A DNA stretch of 55,286 bases, taken from Anaerolineae bacterium (GTDB lineage: Bacteria; Chloroflexota; Anaerolineae; Aggregatilineales; UBA2796). The translations under genes were made by a program, and so were the position numbers. Shown one piece after another: positions 44,095 through 52,542 of this stretch (its first letter is position 1; every line of letters begins with the position of its first letter). Location of the stretch: NCBI GenBank assembly GCA_019637555.1, contig JAHBVK010000042.1, forward strand, positions 1 through 55,286. The letters run 5' to 3'. The notes beneath the pieces were generated by a model. That model saw only the letters and a program-made list of their open reading frames with translations. It had not been told where the DNA came from and made no database searches.

Positions 44095-44897
44095 AACCTT
44101 ATACCAAAAGCCCACTACGCTATCTGCGGCAAATCGCGTGCAATGCCGCAGATACTGCAGCAAATACCGCTCAATATGCGTGAGTACCGCGAACCTTCAT
44201 TGGTGGTGGCTCTGTCTACTTAGCGATACGCAGCCTTTAGGAACAACTTCTCCCTACCAATCAATGACCTCAATCCTGAGGTAACGTGTTTCTGGCAATA
44301 CGCACAGAAAGATATTGAGCTACTAATTTCTGGTGTAAAGATGCTGCGCGAACGGTTTAAAGGCAGCGGGCGCGACCCTTACAGTTCCTCAAAGACGAAG
44401 GGAACATTCGCTCCGAATTTGACCGCGCGGTTCGCTTCTTCATCATGAATCGGATCACCTTTTCTGGTGTGATGGATGCTGGCGGTTATTCTCAGCAAGC
44501 ATTTGAAACCAGATTCACCGAATCCTCAATTGATCGCCTAGAAAAGATCGCGCCACTGCTCAAAGATACAACGATCACTTGTGGAGATTACGAACCACAC
44601 TTATTTGCATCTGGTGAAAAAGTCTTCATCTTCCTCGATCCACCATATCTGAGCGCCACGCAATCGAAGTTATACGGTGTGCGTGGCGAATTACACACTT
44701 CATTTAATCACGAGCGCTTTGCTGAAAATATGCGCCGTTGCCCGCACCGCTGGCTGATCACTTACGACGATTCGCCGCGTATCCGCGAGTTGTTCAGTTT
44801 TGCTAAGATTGTCGAATGGGAATTGCAATATGGCATGAACAACTATAAGCAGGACAAAGCGGAAAAGGGCAAAGAGCTATTCATCAAGAATTACTAA
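44091..44897 (+). pseudogene. D12-class adenine DNA methyltransferase, at least four frameshifts
   Basis: Reading across frames recovers an N6-adenine methylase of the D12 (Dam-like) class. MKPYTKSPLRY is followed after a shift near 44121 by GKSRAMPQILQQIPLNMREY, after a shift near 44194 by FIGGGSVYLAIRSL, after another near 44235 by RNNFSLPINDLNPEVTCFWQ, and after one near 44380 by FLKDEGNIRSEFDRAVRFFI through to the catalytic FLDPPYLSATQSKLYG (motif IV DPPY). These are the SAM-binding GGK/FxGGGS and DPPY motifs in correct order. The gene starts in an ATGA overlap with the restriction-type gene and ends at TAA 44895-44897. With this many breaks it is not functional. Confidence 0.8.
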
Positions 44898-47356
44898 CCA
44901 GCAACACCGTCCTCGACTGGTTCAGCGCGAAGGGCTGGACGCCGTTTCCTTTTCAGCACGAGGTGTGGTCGGCGTATCTGAACGGCGACAGCGGCTTGAT
45001 CCACGCGCCGACAGGGACGGGCAAAACCTATGCGGCGTGGCTCGGTCCGTTGATGGAGTGGGTGCGCGATAATCCACCGCCGTATGACAGCGTAAAGCGC
45101 AAAAATTCTGAACCACTACGCGTATTGTGGATCACGCCATTGCGGGCACTTGCCGCCGATACTGCCGCCGCACTGACAGCGCCGATCCTCGATCTGAACC
45201 TTCCGTGGTCAGTGGAGACGCGCACGGGTGATACTTCGATGACGGTACGCAACCGCCAGCGATCTCGCCTGCCCAGCGCGTTGATCACCACGCCGGAAAG
45301 TCTCTCACTGCTGCTAACGCGTCCCGACTGCGCTGACCTGTTCAAATCGCTGCGTGCCGTGATCGTAGACGAATGGCACGAGTTGATGGCGTCCAAGCGC
45401 GGTGTTCAGGTGGAACTTGGCTTGGCGCGGCTGCGGCGATTTGCACCCGGACTGCGTGTGTGGGGTCTTTCCGCCACTATTGGCAATCTAGATACTGCGC
45501 TGCACGTGCTCATGGGTGAAGGCGGGCAAGGAAAATTGATCCGCGCTCATGTGCCCAAGCAAATCCAGATCGATACCTTGATTCCCGCGCAGATCGAGCG
45601 CTTTCCGTGGGTTGGTCATATCGGACTGAAGCTGCTGCCAGATGTGATCCGCGAGATCGATCAGCATCAGAGTGTACTGATCTTCACCAACACGCGAGCG
45701 CAAACCGAAACATGGTATCAGGCGATCCTCGACGCGCGACCCGAATTCGCAGGCGTGATCGCGCTGCACCACAGTTCGCTGGAGCCAGAGGTGCGGCATT
45801 GGGTGGAGAATGCCCTGAAAGCGGGGCAACTGCGCTGTGTGGTTTGTACTGCCAGCCTCGATCTCGGTGTGGACTTCGCCCCCGTCGAGCGCGTATTCCA
45901 GATCGGCAGCCCGAAGGGAATCGCACGACTGCTACAGCGTGCCGGGCGCAGCGGACATCGCCCCGGCGTCGCCAGTCGGATCACCTGCGTGCCTGCTCAT
46001 GCCTTTGAATTGGTGGAAGTTGCTGCTGTGCGTGATGCCGCCGCACATGGCGAGATCGAAGCCCGTCCGCCGCTAGATCGTCCGCTGGATGTGCTGGTGC
46101 AGCATCTCGTCACAGTAGCGCTCGGTGGCGGCTTCGAGTCCGCAGAGTTGTATGTTGAAGTCCGCACGACGCACGCCTTCCGCGATCTGATGCCGCGGGA
46201 ATGGGATTGGTGCCTGCAATTTGTCGTCTCCGGCGGCGAAGCATTGAGCAATTATCCGCAGTATCAGCGTGTGATCCAACGGGATGGACGCTATGTAGCG
46301 GAGGATACCTTCCTCGCGCGCTGGCACCGCCTCTCCATCGGCACGATCACCTCTGATCCGATGCTGCTAGTGCAATATCTACGGGGACCGAAGATTGGTT
46401 ACATCGACGAAGCGTTTGTCGCACGCCTGAAATCTGGCGATAAATTCACGCTGGCAGGCAAAGTACTGCAATTTGTGCGCCTGCGCGAGATGAAAGTATG
46501 GGTGCGCCGTGCCAAGAACGGCAAAGGTATTGTGCCGCGCTGGACGGGCGGCTTGCTGCCGATCTCCGAGCTGCTCACCGATGCTATCCGCGTGAAGCTG
46601 GACGAAGCGCGAACGGGCAAGTTCGACAGCCCCGAAATGTTGGCAGTCAAGCCAATCCTCGATCTACAGGATCGCCTATCTTACTTGCCTGCCGCGCACG
46701 AATTATTGATCGAACAACTGACCACGCGCGAAGGTCATCATCTGTTTTTATATCCCTTTGAGGGGCGAATCGTCCACGAGGGTTTGGGCAGCTTACTGGC
46801 GCATCGACTCTCGCGCCGAGCACCGATCACCTTCACGATTGCGGCGAACGACTACGGCTTGGAACTGCTGGCAACTGATCCCTTAGACTTGCAAGCGGCG
46901 TTAGCGGAGGGGTTGCTCTCCACCGAGCATTTGCAGCAGGATATTCTCTCCAGCCTGAACGCAACGGAGATGGCGAAACGGCAGTTCCGCGAATTGGCGC
47001 GGGTATCGGGGCTAGTGATCGAACGCTTCCCCGGTGGGCAGAAATCGAGCAAGCAGATGCAGGCGTCCAGCGGCTTGATCTATGACGTACTGGCGAAATA
47101 CGATCCTGATAACTTGCTGCTGGAGCAAGCACAGCGCGAGGTCTTACAGCGACAGTTAGAAAGTTCGCGGCTGTTCCGCGCTCTTGGTCGCCTTCATCCA
47201 GCGAATATTGTGCTTCGGCAGATCGCACGTCCAACTCCATTTGGCTTCCCGCTGATGGTGGAACGCCTGCGACAAACCGTTAGCTCTGAAACGCTGGAAG
47301 ATCGTATCCGCAAGATGCAGTTGTCGCTGGAGAAGTGGGCGGATGAGCATGGCTGA
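44897..47356 (+). CDS. Lhr-like DEXH helicase of the ligase-associated set, start lost
   Basis: The frame begins after a stop at 44846 and encodes SNTVLDWFSAKGWTPFPFQH, the family's N-terminus with a Q-motif-like FQ, then IHAPTGTGKTYAAW (motif I), VIVDEWHEL (DEXH, motif II), LSATIGNL (motif III) and FTNTRAQTETWYQ (motif IV), followed by QRAGRSGHRPG (motif VI) and a long C-terminal region. No ATG, GTG or TTG occurs in frame before GTG 44963, which would discard the N-terminal residues. The residual restriction cassette lies directly upstream. The helicase body (797 residues from 44963) is otherwise intact. It overlaps pdeM at its 3' end. Function would need a new start or ribosomal coupling. 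Confidence 0.85.
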   Translation, partial: TSNTVLDWFSAKGWTPFPFQHEVWSAYLNGDSGLIHAPTGTGKTYAAWLGPLMEWVRDNPPPYDSVKRKNSEPLRVLWITPLRALAADTAAALTAPILDLNLPWSVETRTGDTSMTVRNRQRSRLPSALITTPESLSLLLTRPDCADLFKSLRAVIVDEWHELMASKRGVQVELGLARLRRFAPGLRVWGLSATIGNLDTALHVLMGEGGQGKLIRAHVPKQIQIDTLIPAQIERFPWVGHIGLKLLPDVIREIDQHQSVLIFTNTRAQTETWYQAILDARPEFAGVIALHHSSLEPEVRHWVENALKAGQLRCVVCTASLDLGVDFAPVERVFQIGSPKGIARLLQRAGRSGHRPGVASRITCVPAHAFELVEVAAVRDAAAHGEIEARPPLDRPLDVLVQHLVTVALGGGFESAELYVEVRTTHAFRDLMPREWDWCLQFVVSGGEALSNYPQYQRVIQRDGRYVAEDTFLARWHRLSIGTITSDPMLLVQYLRGPKIGYIDEAFVARLKSGDKFTLAGKVLQFVRLREMKVWVRRAKNGKGIVPRWTGGLLPISELLTDAIRVKLDEARTGKFDSPEMLAVKPILDLQDRLSYLPAAHELLIEQLTTREGHHLFLYPFEGRIVHEGLGSLLAHRLSRRAPITFTIAANDYGLELLATDPLDLQAALAEGLLSTEHLQQDILSSLNATEMAKRQFRELARVSGLVIERFPGGQKSSKQMQASSGLIYDVLAKYDPDNLLLEQAQREVLQRQLESSRLFRALGRLHPANIVLRQIARPTPFGFPLMVERLRQTVSSETLEDRIRKMQLSLEKWADEHG

Positions 47357-48002
47357 TCTGGTGACTGAAGTAGCGGGCGAAACGGTGCATTTGCTGCCCG
47401 AACGCGCCCTGTTTGTACCCCGCACCAATACGCTCTACGCTGCCGATCTGCATTGGGGCAAAGAACAGACCTTCAGCGCACGCGGCATCCCACTGCCAAC
47501 CTCGATCACCACCAGCGATTTGATAAGGCTAGACCTGATACTGCAACGCACTCAGGCACAGCGGCTGGTGATCCTTGGTGATCTGCTGCATGCACGGGAG
47601 TCGCTGCATCCGCAGGTGATCGCGGCGGTGCTGGCATGGCGGCAAGCACATCAGCATTTGCAGATTCAGGTGGTGCGCGGCAATCATGATCGCCGTGCCG
47701 GAAGATTCCCTGATGAATGGCACATTGAGGTAATCGAACAGCCCGCCGATGATCTACCATTCGCGCTGCTGCATGAACCACAAGCAATCCCCAATCGCTA
47801 TGCGCTGGCGGGTCATCTACATCCGGCGGTAATGCTGAAAGGACGCGCTAAACAACGGTTAGCGCTGCCCTGTTTCTGGTTCGGCACACAGATCGGCGTG
47901 CTGCCAGCCTTCGGTGGATTCACCGGAAACGCGACGATTACGCCACAGCCAGCGGATCGTGTATTTGTGGTTATGCAGGCGCAGGTGCTTCGGGTGCAGT
48001 AG
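47343..48002 (+). CDS. pdeM: Ligase-associated phosphoesterase PdeM
   Basis: The 219-residue calcineurin-like phosphoesterase has the metal motifs YAADLHWGKEQTF (about residue 32), VILGDLLHARESLH (about 76), VRGNHDRRAG (about 115) and LAGHLHPAVML (about 155). Start at ATG 47343 or 47349 overlaps the end of the helicase gene, so the two are coupled. In the ligase-associated system it is the last gene (exonuclease, ligase, helicase, PdeM), predicted to clean DNA ends or remove phosphate groups. Its 3' end overlaps the convergent endonuclease III gene by 32 bases. Confidence 0.9.
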   Translation: MSMADLVTEVAGETVHLLPERALFVPRTNTLYAADLHWGKEQTFSARGIPLPTSITTSDLIRLDLILQRTQAQRLVILGDLLHARESLHPQVIAAVLAWRQAHQHLQIQVVRGNHDRRAGRFPDEWHIEVIEQPADDLPFALLHEPQAIPNRYALAGHLHPAVMLKGRAKQRLALPCFWFGTQIGVLPAFGGFTGNATITPQPADRVFVVMQAQVLRVQ

Positions 48003-48699
48003 CTCCCTTTGTTTTCGACTTTAGGCTAGCATAGTAATCGCAGTACTGCTTGACCGGACAAATCTCACAGCGTGGCGAATTGAAGCGGCAGGTGCGTTGG
48101 CCGTGCCGCAAGAAAGCGAAGTGGAAATTGTATAGGCGATGCGGATCATCCCCGATCAGTTCCAGTAGATCGCGGTGCGCGACTTCCGGCGTAGTCTGTG
48201 GCGCGAGGATGCCGATCCGTGTGCTGACGCGGTGCACATGGGTATCGACGGGCAGCAGCGGACGATGGAAGCAAAATAACAGCACCAGCGATGCCGTCTT
48301 GATCCCGACTCCGGGCAGTGTGTACAGCCATTCCAGCGCCTGCTCGGTGGGGATGTCGCTCAGGAAGTCGATGGAATAGTCACCGCGCTCGTCGTAGATT
48401 TTCTTCAGCACCGCTTGAATATAAGGCGCTTTGCGTTCGGGGAACTGCACCGCTGATAAATCTTCGACCACTTCCGCGACGGGCGCGTTCTGGATCGCTG
48501 CCCAACTACCGCCCCAGTGTTCCCACATGCGCTTGAACGCATCCTGCTCATTCTTTTTGGTAGTTCGATGCGACAGGATCGTATAGATCAACTCTTTGAG
48601 GTTATCGGGGCACGGTTTCAGATCTAGTTCACCGTAGTAATTGACTAGGATCGGAACCGTCGTCTCGATCTTTTGTTGCGCGACTGCTGTTAACGGCAT
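47971..48699 (-). CDS. nth: Endonuclease III-type DNA glycosylase/AP lyase
   Basis: The 242-residue protein has the HhH-GPD fold with the HhH motif LPGVGIKTASLVLLF, which contains the catalytic Lys (about residue 134), and the catalytic Asp in PVDTHVHRVSTRIG. A 4Fe-4S cluster is shown by four cysteines spaced C-x6-C-x2-C-x5-C in CRFNSPRCEICPVKQYC. The enzyme removes oxidised pyrimidines and nicks abasic sites. The Ala/Pro-rich C-terminal tail is an extra. It overlaps the convergent pdeM gene, adding a DNA repair function to this segment. Confidence 0.92.
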   Translation of the reverse strand: MPLTAVAQQKIETTVPILVNYYGELDLKPCPDNLKELIYTILSHRTTKKNEQDAFKRMWEHWGGSWAAIQNAPVAEVVEDLSAVQFPERKAPYIQAVLKKIYDERGDYSIDFLSDIPTEQALEWLYTLPGVGIKTASLVLLFCFHRPLLPVDTHVHRVSTRIGILAPQTTPEVAHRDLLELIGDDPHRLYNFHFAFLRHGQRTCRFNSPRCEICPVKQYCDYYASLKSKTKGATAPEAPAPA

Positions 48700-48791
48700 C
48701 AGGTTTCACCGATTTATTGTTAGGCAAAGTATAGTAAACTCCTCGATCACTTGAAAAGTTCTAAACGTAACCATGAACAGCGGTGCTGGCT

Positions 48792-49766
48792 ATGACCCAA
48801 AAACCGACGCCTCCTAACTGGTGGAACGATGCCGTTTCCTGGATCGACGATTATGTGCAGCGCACAGGCGAGATCGAAGTGGTACGCATGGGCGACTTTT
48901 CGGCAGTGCTGCGCATCCCGACGGCTAACGAGGTGATCTATTTCAAGGCGACCTTCCCGCCTTTCAATACCGAAGCGGTGTTGACCAAACTACTGGCGGA
49001 ATGGTTCCCCCAACACCTGCCCAATTTGCTCGCGGTGGATACTGAACGTAGTTGGTTGCTGCTGCCCGATCTGGGCATGACGTTGCGCCAGATCACCGAG
49101 CAAGACAACGACCTCACGCGCTGGGAACAAATGCTGATCCAGTTCGCACACTTGCAGCAACATGCTGTCCATTACGTTGACGACCTACTGCACGTCGGCA
49201 TCACCGATCGGCGTCTGGCTGTACTGCCTAGCTTGTTCACCGAGGCGCTCTCACGGCGCTCACTGCTGATCATCGATCAAGATCACGAGGACAGCATCAC
49301 GTCTGGCGACTATCAAGGCATGATGATGTTCATCTCGCAGTTAGCGGATTTACGCGCGGAGTTGGCAGCAGTGGGCATACCGGAAACGCTGCACCACGAT
49401 GACTTCCACGCCAATAACATCTGCCTCGCCGCTAACGAGTACGACTTCATCTTCTTCGATTGGGCGGAGAGCTGCATCGCCCATCCCTTTTACTCGCTGT
49501 TCATGACCTTGCGCTATGCCAACTATGTTTTTCACGCTGATCACGATACGCTGGCTCGGCTGCGCGATGTCTATCTGGCATCGTGGACGCAGTACGCGCC
49601 ACTGCCCCGCCTGATCGAGGCATACAAGATCGCCGCGCAGTTGGCGAAACTGTGCCGTGCGCTGACGTGGCATCAGGCGGCGAGTGCGCTGACGGCACGC
49701 AATCGGCTGGATGCTTCCGCCTCTGCCACCTACTGGCTGAACATTTTCGTCAAGAACATCGACTGA
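48792..49766 (+). CDS. APH-fold phosphotransferase
   Basis: About 324 residues. The ATG at 48792 is taken rather than GTG 48783; no strong ribosome-binding sequence is visible. It shows an aminoglycoside/choline kinase-like fold: a small-lobe segment VVRMGDFSAVLRIP, the catalytic loop LHHDDFHANNICLAA (His-x-Asp-x-x-x-x-Asn, about residue 200-214), and the DFG-equivalent FIFFDWAESCIAHPF. Known relatives phosphorylate small alcohols or amino sugars. The substrate is unknown. It lies between endonuclease III and the his genes without an obvious operon link. Confidence 0.85.
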   Translation: MTQKPTPPNWWNDAVSWIDDYVQRTGEIEVVRMGDFSAVLRIPTANEVIYFKATFPPFNTEAVLTKLLAEWFPQHLPNLLAVDTERSWLLLPDLGMTLRQITEQDNDLTRWEQMLIQFAHLQQHAVHYVDDLLHVGITDRRLAVLPSLFTEALSRRSLLIIDQDHEDSITSGDYQGMMMFISQLADLRAELAAVGIPETLHHDDFHANNICLAANEYDFIFFDWAESCIAHPFYSLFMTLRYANYVFHADHDTLARLRDVYLASWTQYAPLPRLIEAYKIAAQLAKLCRALTWHQAASALTARNRLDASASATYWLNIFVKNID

Positions 49767-49893
49767 CCGCATCCAGACTCAGCCAGTATCACCTCGGGTT
49801 GAGTAAACTCACCATAGCCAACTGGATACCCCGCGCGGTAGAGTTAACCGCGAGCAGTAGAATCACCATCCCTAGTCACATTGAGGTTATTCG

Positions 49894-51432
49894 GTGACCA
49901 ATCCAACCTTCACCCGCGCCCCCGGTCTATATGATCGCATCGGCACGGAGATGAGCGAAGCCGCCAGCATCACCGCACGCTTGCAAGCAGTACTCGCCAG
50001 TTTCGGCTATCAGACGGTGGAAACGCCGCTGGTCGAATACGCCGATCTATTTCTGACCAAATCCGGCGACGATGCGGTCAAGCGATTGTTCCACTTTGAA
50101 CTGCGCGGACGCCACCTCTGTCTGCGTTCGGAGTTCACGCCCGCTGCCGTGCGCCTGTACGTCGAACGCTTCCAGCACAAGCCCAAACCGATCCGCTGGC
50201 AGTTTGCCGGACCTGTGTTCCGCTACGAATCGCCGCAGCGCAGCCATTCGCGCCAGTTCACCATGCTCGGCACGGAACTGATCGGGATGCCCGGAGTCTT
50301 CGGTGACGCCGAAACAATCGGCATGGCGACGCAGGGACTGTACAAGATCGGACTGCACGAGTGGACGCTGGTGATCGGGCACATCGGCTTGATCAGCCAG
50401 ATACTTGATTGCTTCGGGCTGGAACGGCGCATCAAACGCTTCCTGCTCGGTCAGATCGAGAACTTGCGGCGCACAGATCGCGGACGGGGATACGTTGAAC
50501 AGGAAGTGCAAAAGCTTTATCTCGGCGCGGCGGAAGCGGCGAAGCTGGACGGGCTGACCGAAGGTGGCAGCATTGATCCGGCGCTGATGAACAAAACGCT
50601 GACTCTGCTGCTTGACTCCGCCAATCTGGTGATGCCCGGCGGCGGACGTTCGCCGGAGGAGATCGCGCGGCGGCTGCTGACCAAACAACGTTACGCCGCG
50701 CAGCATGACCGTGTGGCGAGTGCGCTCGATCTGTTGGAAAAGCTGATCGCCATCGAGGAGACGCCACAGGTGGCGATCCCGATGCTGGAATCGCTGCTGG
50801 GAGACTTACCTGATTCCGATGCCGCACTTGCTACCTTACAATCCCTCAAGCAGACATTGGATTTGCTGACCGCCTACAACATCGATCCGGCACAAATCCG
50901 CGTGATGCCGGGGATGGCGCGTGGACTGAACTATTACACTGGTATCGTGTTTGAGATTCACACGCTGGCAGGCGATAGCTCCAGCCAACTCTGCGGCGGT
51001 GGGCGCTACGATGACTTCATTCGCGTGCTTGGTGCCAGTCAGGATACGCCAGCAGTAGGCTTCGCTTACGGCTTGCAGCGCATCTTGCAGGAATTGAGTC
51101 GGCTCGGCTACCAACACGAGACAAGAGCGCTACCGAGCGCGGCGATCATTCCCATCGCGGAGGCGGATATGGCGGAAGCGATCCGCGTGGCGACTCAACT
51201 GCGCGAATCATTCACCGCCGAATTGGTGCAGCCGCCCGCCAATCACAATCAACTGGTACAACTGCTCAACCGCTTTGGCGAGGGCGAGAAAGATTATGTG
51301 ATCGTGCTGGGCGAGAACGAACGCGGCACAGGCATGATCAGCTTGCGGGATATGAAAACAGGGGAACAGACTCGATGCACGGTAGCTCAGGCAATGGACG
51401 TCATCAACCGGAACGCGAAAGGGAACAGCTAA
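49894..51432 (+). CDS. hisZ: Histidyl-tRNA-synthetase-like HisZ with anticodon-domain-like C-terminus
   Basis: The 512-residue protein starts at GTG 49894 behind GAGG. Class II core motifs are GPVFRYESPQRSHSRQFTML (motif 2, about 109-128), a HisRS-type MARGLNYYTGIVFEIHT segment (about 343) and AVGFAYGLQRIL (motif 3, about 388). After this core, unlike usual HisZ (about 380-400 residues), it keeps about 110 residues resembling the HisRS anticodon-binding domain (IIPIAEADMAEAIRVATQLR and KDYVIVLGENERGTGMISLR). It sits five bases before hisG, supporting the regulatory role in ATP phosphoribosyltransferase. A true HisRS cannot be excluded without comparing the genome's other copies. Confidence 0.75.
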   Translation: MTNPTFTRAPGLYDRIGTEMSEAASITARLQAVLASFGYQTVETPLVEYADLFLTKSGDDAVKRLFHFELRGRHLCLRSEFTPAAVRLYVERFQHKPKPIRWQFAGPVFRYESPQRSHSRQFTMLGTELIGMPGVFGDAETIGMATQGLYKIGLHEWTLVIGHIGLISQILDCFGLERRIKRFLLGQIENLRRTDRGRGYVEQEVQKLYLGAAEAAKLDGLTEGGSIDPALMNKTLTLLLDSANLVMPGGGRSPEEIARRLLTKQRYAAQHDRVASALDLLEKLIAIEETPQVAIPMLESLLGDLPDSDAALATLQSLKQTLDLLTAYNIDPAQIRVMPGMARGLNYYTGIVFEIHTLAGDSSSQLCGGGRYDDFIRVLGASQDTPAVGFAYGLQRILQELSRLGYQHETRALPSAAIIPIAEADMAEAIRVATQLRESFTAELVQPPANHNQLVQLLNRFGEGEKDYVIVLGENERGTGMISLRDMKTGEQTRCTVAQAMDVINRNAKGNS

Positions 51433-51437
51433 CCACC

Positions 51438-52475
51438 ATGACCACTGATCGCGTAACACTGGGGCTGCCGAGCAAAGGCGCATTGGCTGAATCGACGCTC
51501 GATTTCCTGAAAGCTTGCGATCTCAAAGTGTCGCAGCCGAATCCGCGCCAATATCTGGCGACGCTGCCCGCCATGCCGCAGATCGATGTGCTCTTTCAGC
51601 GTGTCACCGATATTGTCTACAAAGTGGCAGATGGCACGGTGGACATCGGCATCACCGGACTCGATGTGGTCTACGAACTGGTGGGGCAGGATGCCGAGAT
51701 CGTGGTGCTGCACGAGGATTTGCGCTACGGGCGCTGCCAGTTGATCGTCGCCGTGCCGGAGACGTGGCTGGACGTGGAGACGATGATCGACATTGCCGAC
51801 ATCGCGCTGGACTTCCGCGAACATCAGCACCGCAATCTGCGCGTTGCCACCAAGTTCACCAATCTGGCGCGGCAGTTTTTGCATCAGCACGGCATCCATC
51901 ACTTCACTATCGTGGAGGCGGAAGGCGCAATCGAAGCCGCGCCGATGCTCGGATACGCCGACATCATCATCGATCTGAGCGCGACGGGGACAACGCTGCG
52001 CGAGAATCATCTGAAGCCGCTGCCTGATGGCGTGATCGTGGATTCGGTTGCCTGTCTGGTGGGTAATCTGCGGCGGCTCAAGGAATCACCGGAAGTGCTG
52101 GAAACAGTCCGCAATATCCTGGAAATCTTCGACGGCGCGTTGAACGGTCAGAATTTCTACCAGCTACGCACTAACATTCGTGGTGAATCGCCAGAAGCAG
52201 TGGCGCAAGCGGTGGCATCCCATCCGGCAACGCGCGGATTGCAAGGTCCCACGGTCGCGCCGATCTATGCCATCAACGCGCCAGAGGATGAGCGCGGTCA
52301 GTGGTTCACCGCAACGGTGATGGTGCCGAGCAAGAAGCTGACCGAAGCGACCAACCACCTCCGCAAGATCGGCGGTGAACAAGTCACGGTGCTGCCCGTC
52401 AAGTATGTGTTCATGAAGCAGTCCGCCAGCTACCAGAAGCTGCTGCGGAAGCTGAAGCTACCAGTGGGCGGCTAG
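51438..52475 (+). CDS. hisG: ATP phosphoribosyltransferase, long form
   Basis: About 345 residues. The start is the ATG at 51438. The catalytic domains have VTLGLPSKGALAESTLDFLK (N-terminal), DIGITGLDVVYELVG (about residue 72), and a PRPP loop of the type IIIDLSATGTTLRENHLKPL (about 176). The C-terminal 75-80 residues, WFTATVMVPSKKLTEATNHL and VTVLPVKYVFMK, are a HisG_C (ACT-like) regulatory domain, defining the long form. It catalyses the first committed step of histidine synthesis and is feedback-controlled by histidine. Long-form enzymes usually act without HisZ, yet the upstream gene is HisZ-like and only five bases away. Confidence 0.92.
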   Translation: MTTDRVTLGLPSKGALAESTLDFLKACDLKVSQPNPRQYLATLPAMPQIDVLFQRVTDIVYKVADGTVDIGITGLDVVYELVGQDAEIVVLHEDLRYGRCQLIVAVPETWLDVETMIDIADIALDFREHQHRNLRVATKFTNLARQFLHQHGIHHFTIVEAEGAIEAAPMLGYADIIIDLSATGTTLRENHLKPLPDGVIVDSVACLVGNLRRLKESPEVLETVRNILEIFDGALNGQNFYQLRTNIRGESPEAVAQAVASHPATRGLQGPTVAPIYAINAPEDERGQWFTATVMVPSKKLTEATNHLRKIGGEQVTVLPVKYVFMKQSASYQKLLRKLKLPVGG

Positions 52476-52488
52476 TCATTTCCACGCG

Positions 52489-52542
52489 TTGAGTCCCGCA
52501 GGGACTTCGTTCGTTCAGCCCGGCAATTCATTGCCGGGACTC
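52489..52542. repeat. 53-bp two-hairpin repeat, copy C
   Basis: GTCCCGCAGGGAC, then TTCGTTCGTTCAGC, then CCCGGCAATTCATTGCCGGG. It lies 13 bases after the hisG stop and runs 15 bases into the end of the convergent APH-like gene. There it supplies the final codons and TGA, suggesting insertion into or growth onto the gene end. Confidence 0.82.
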
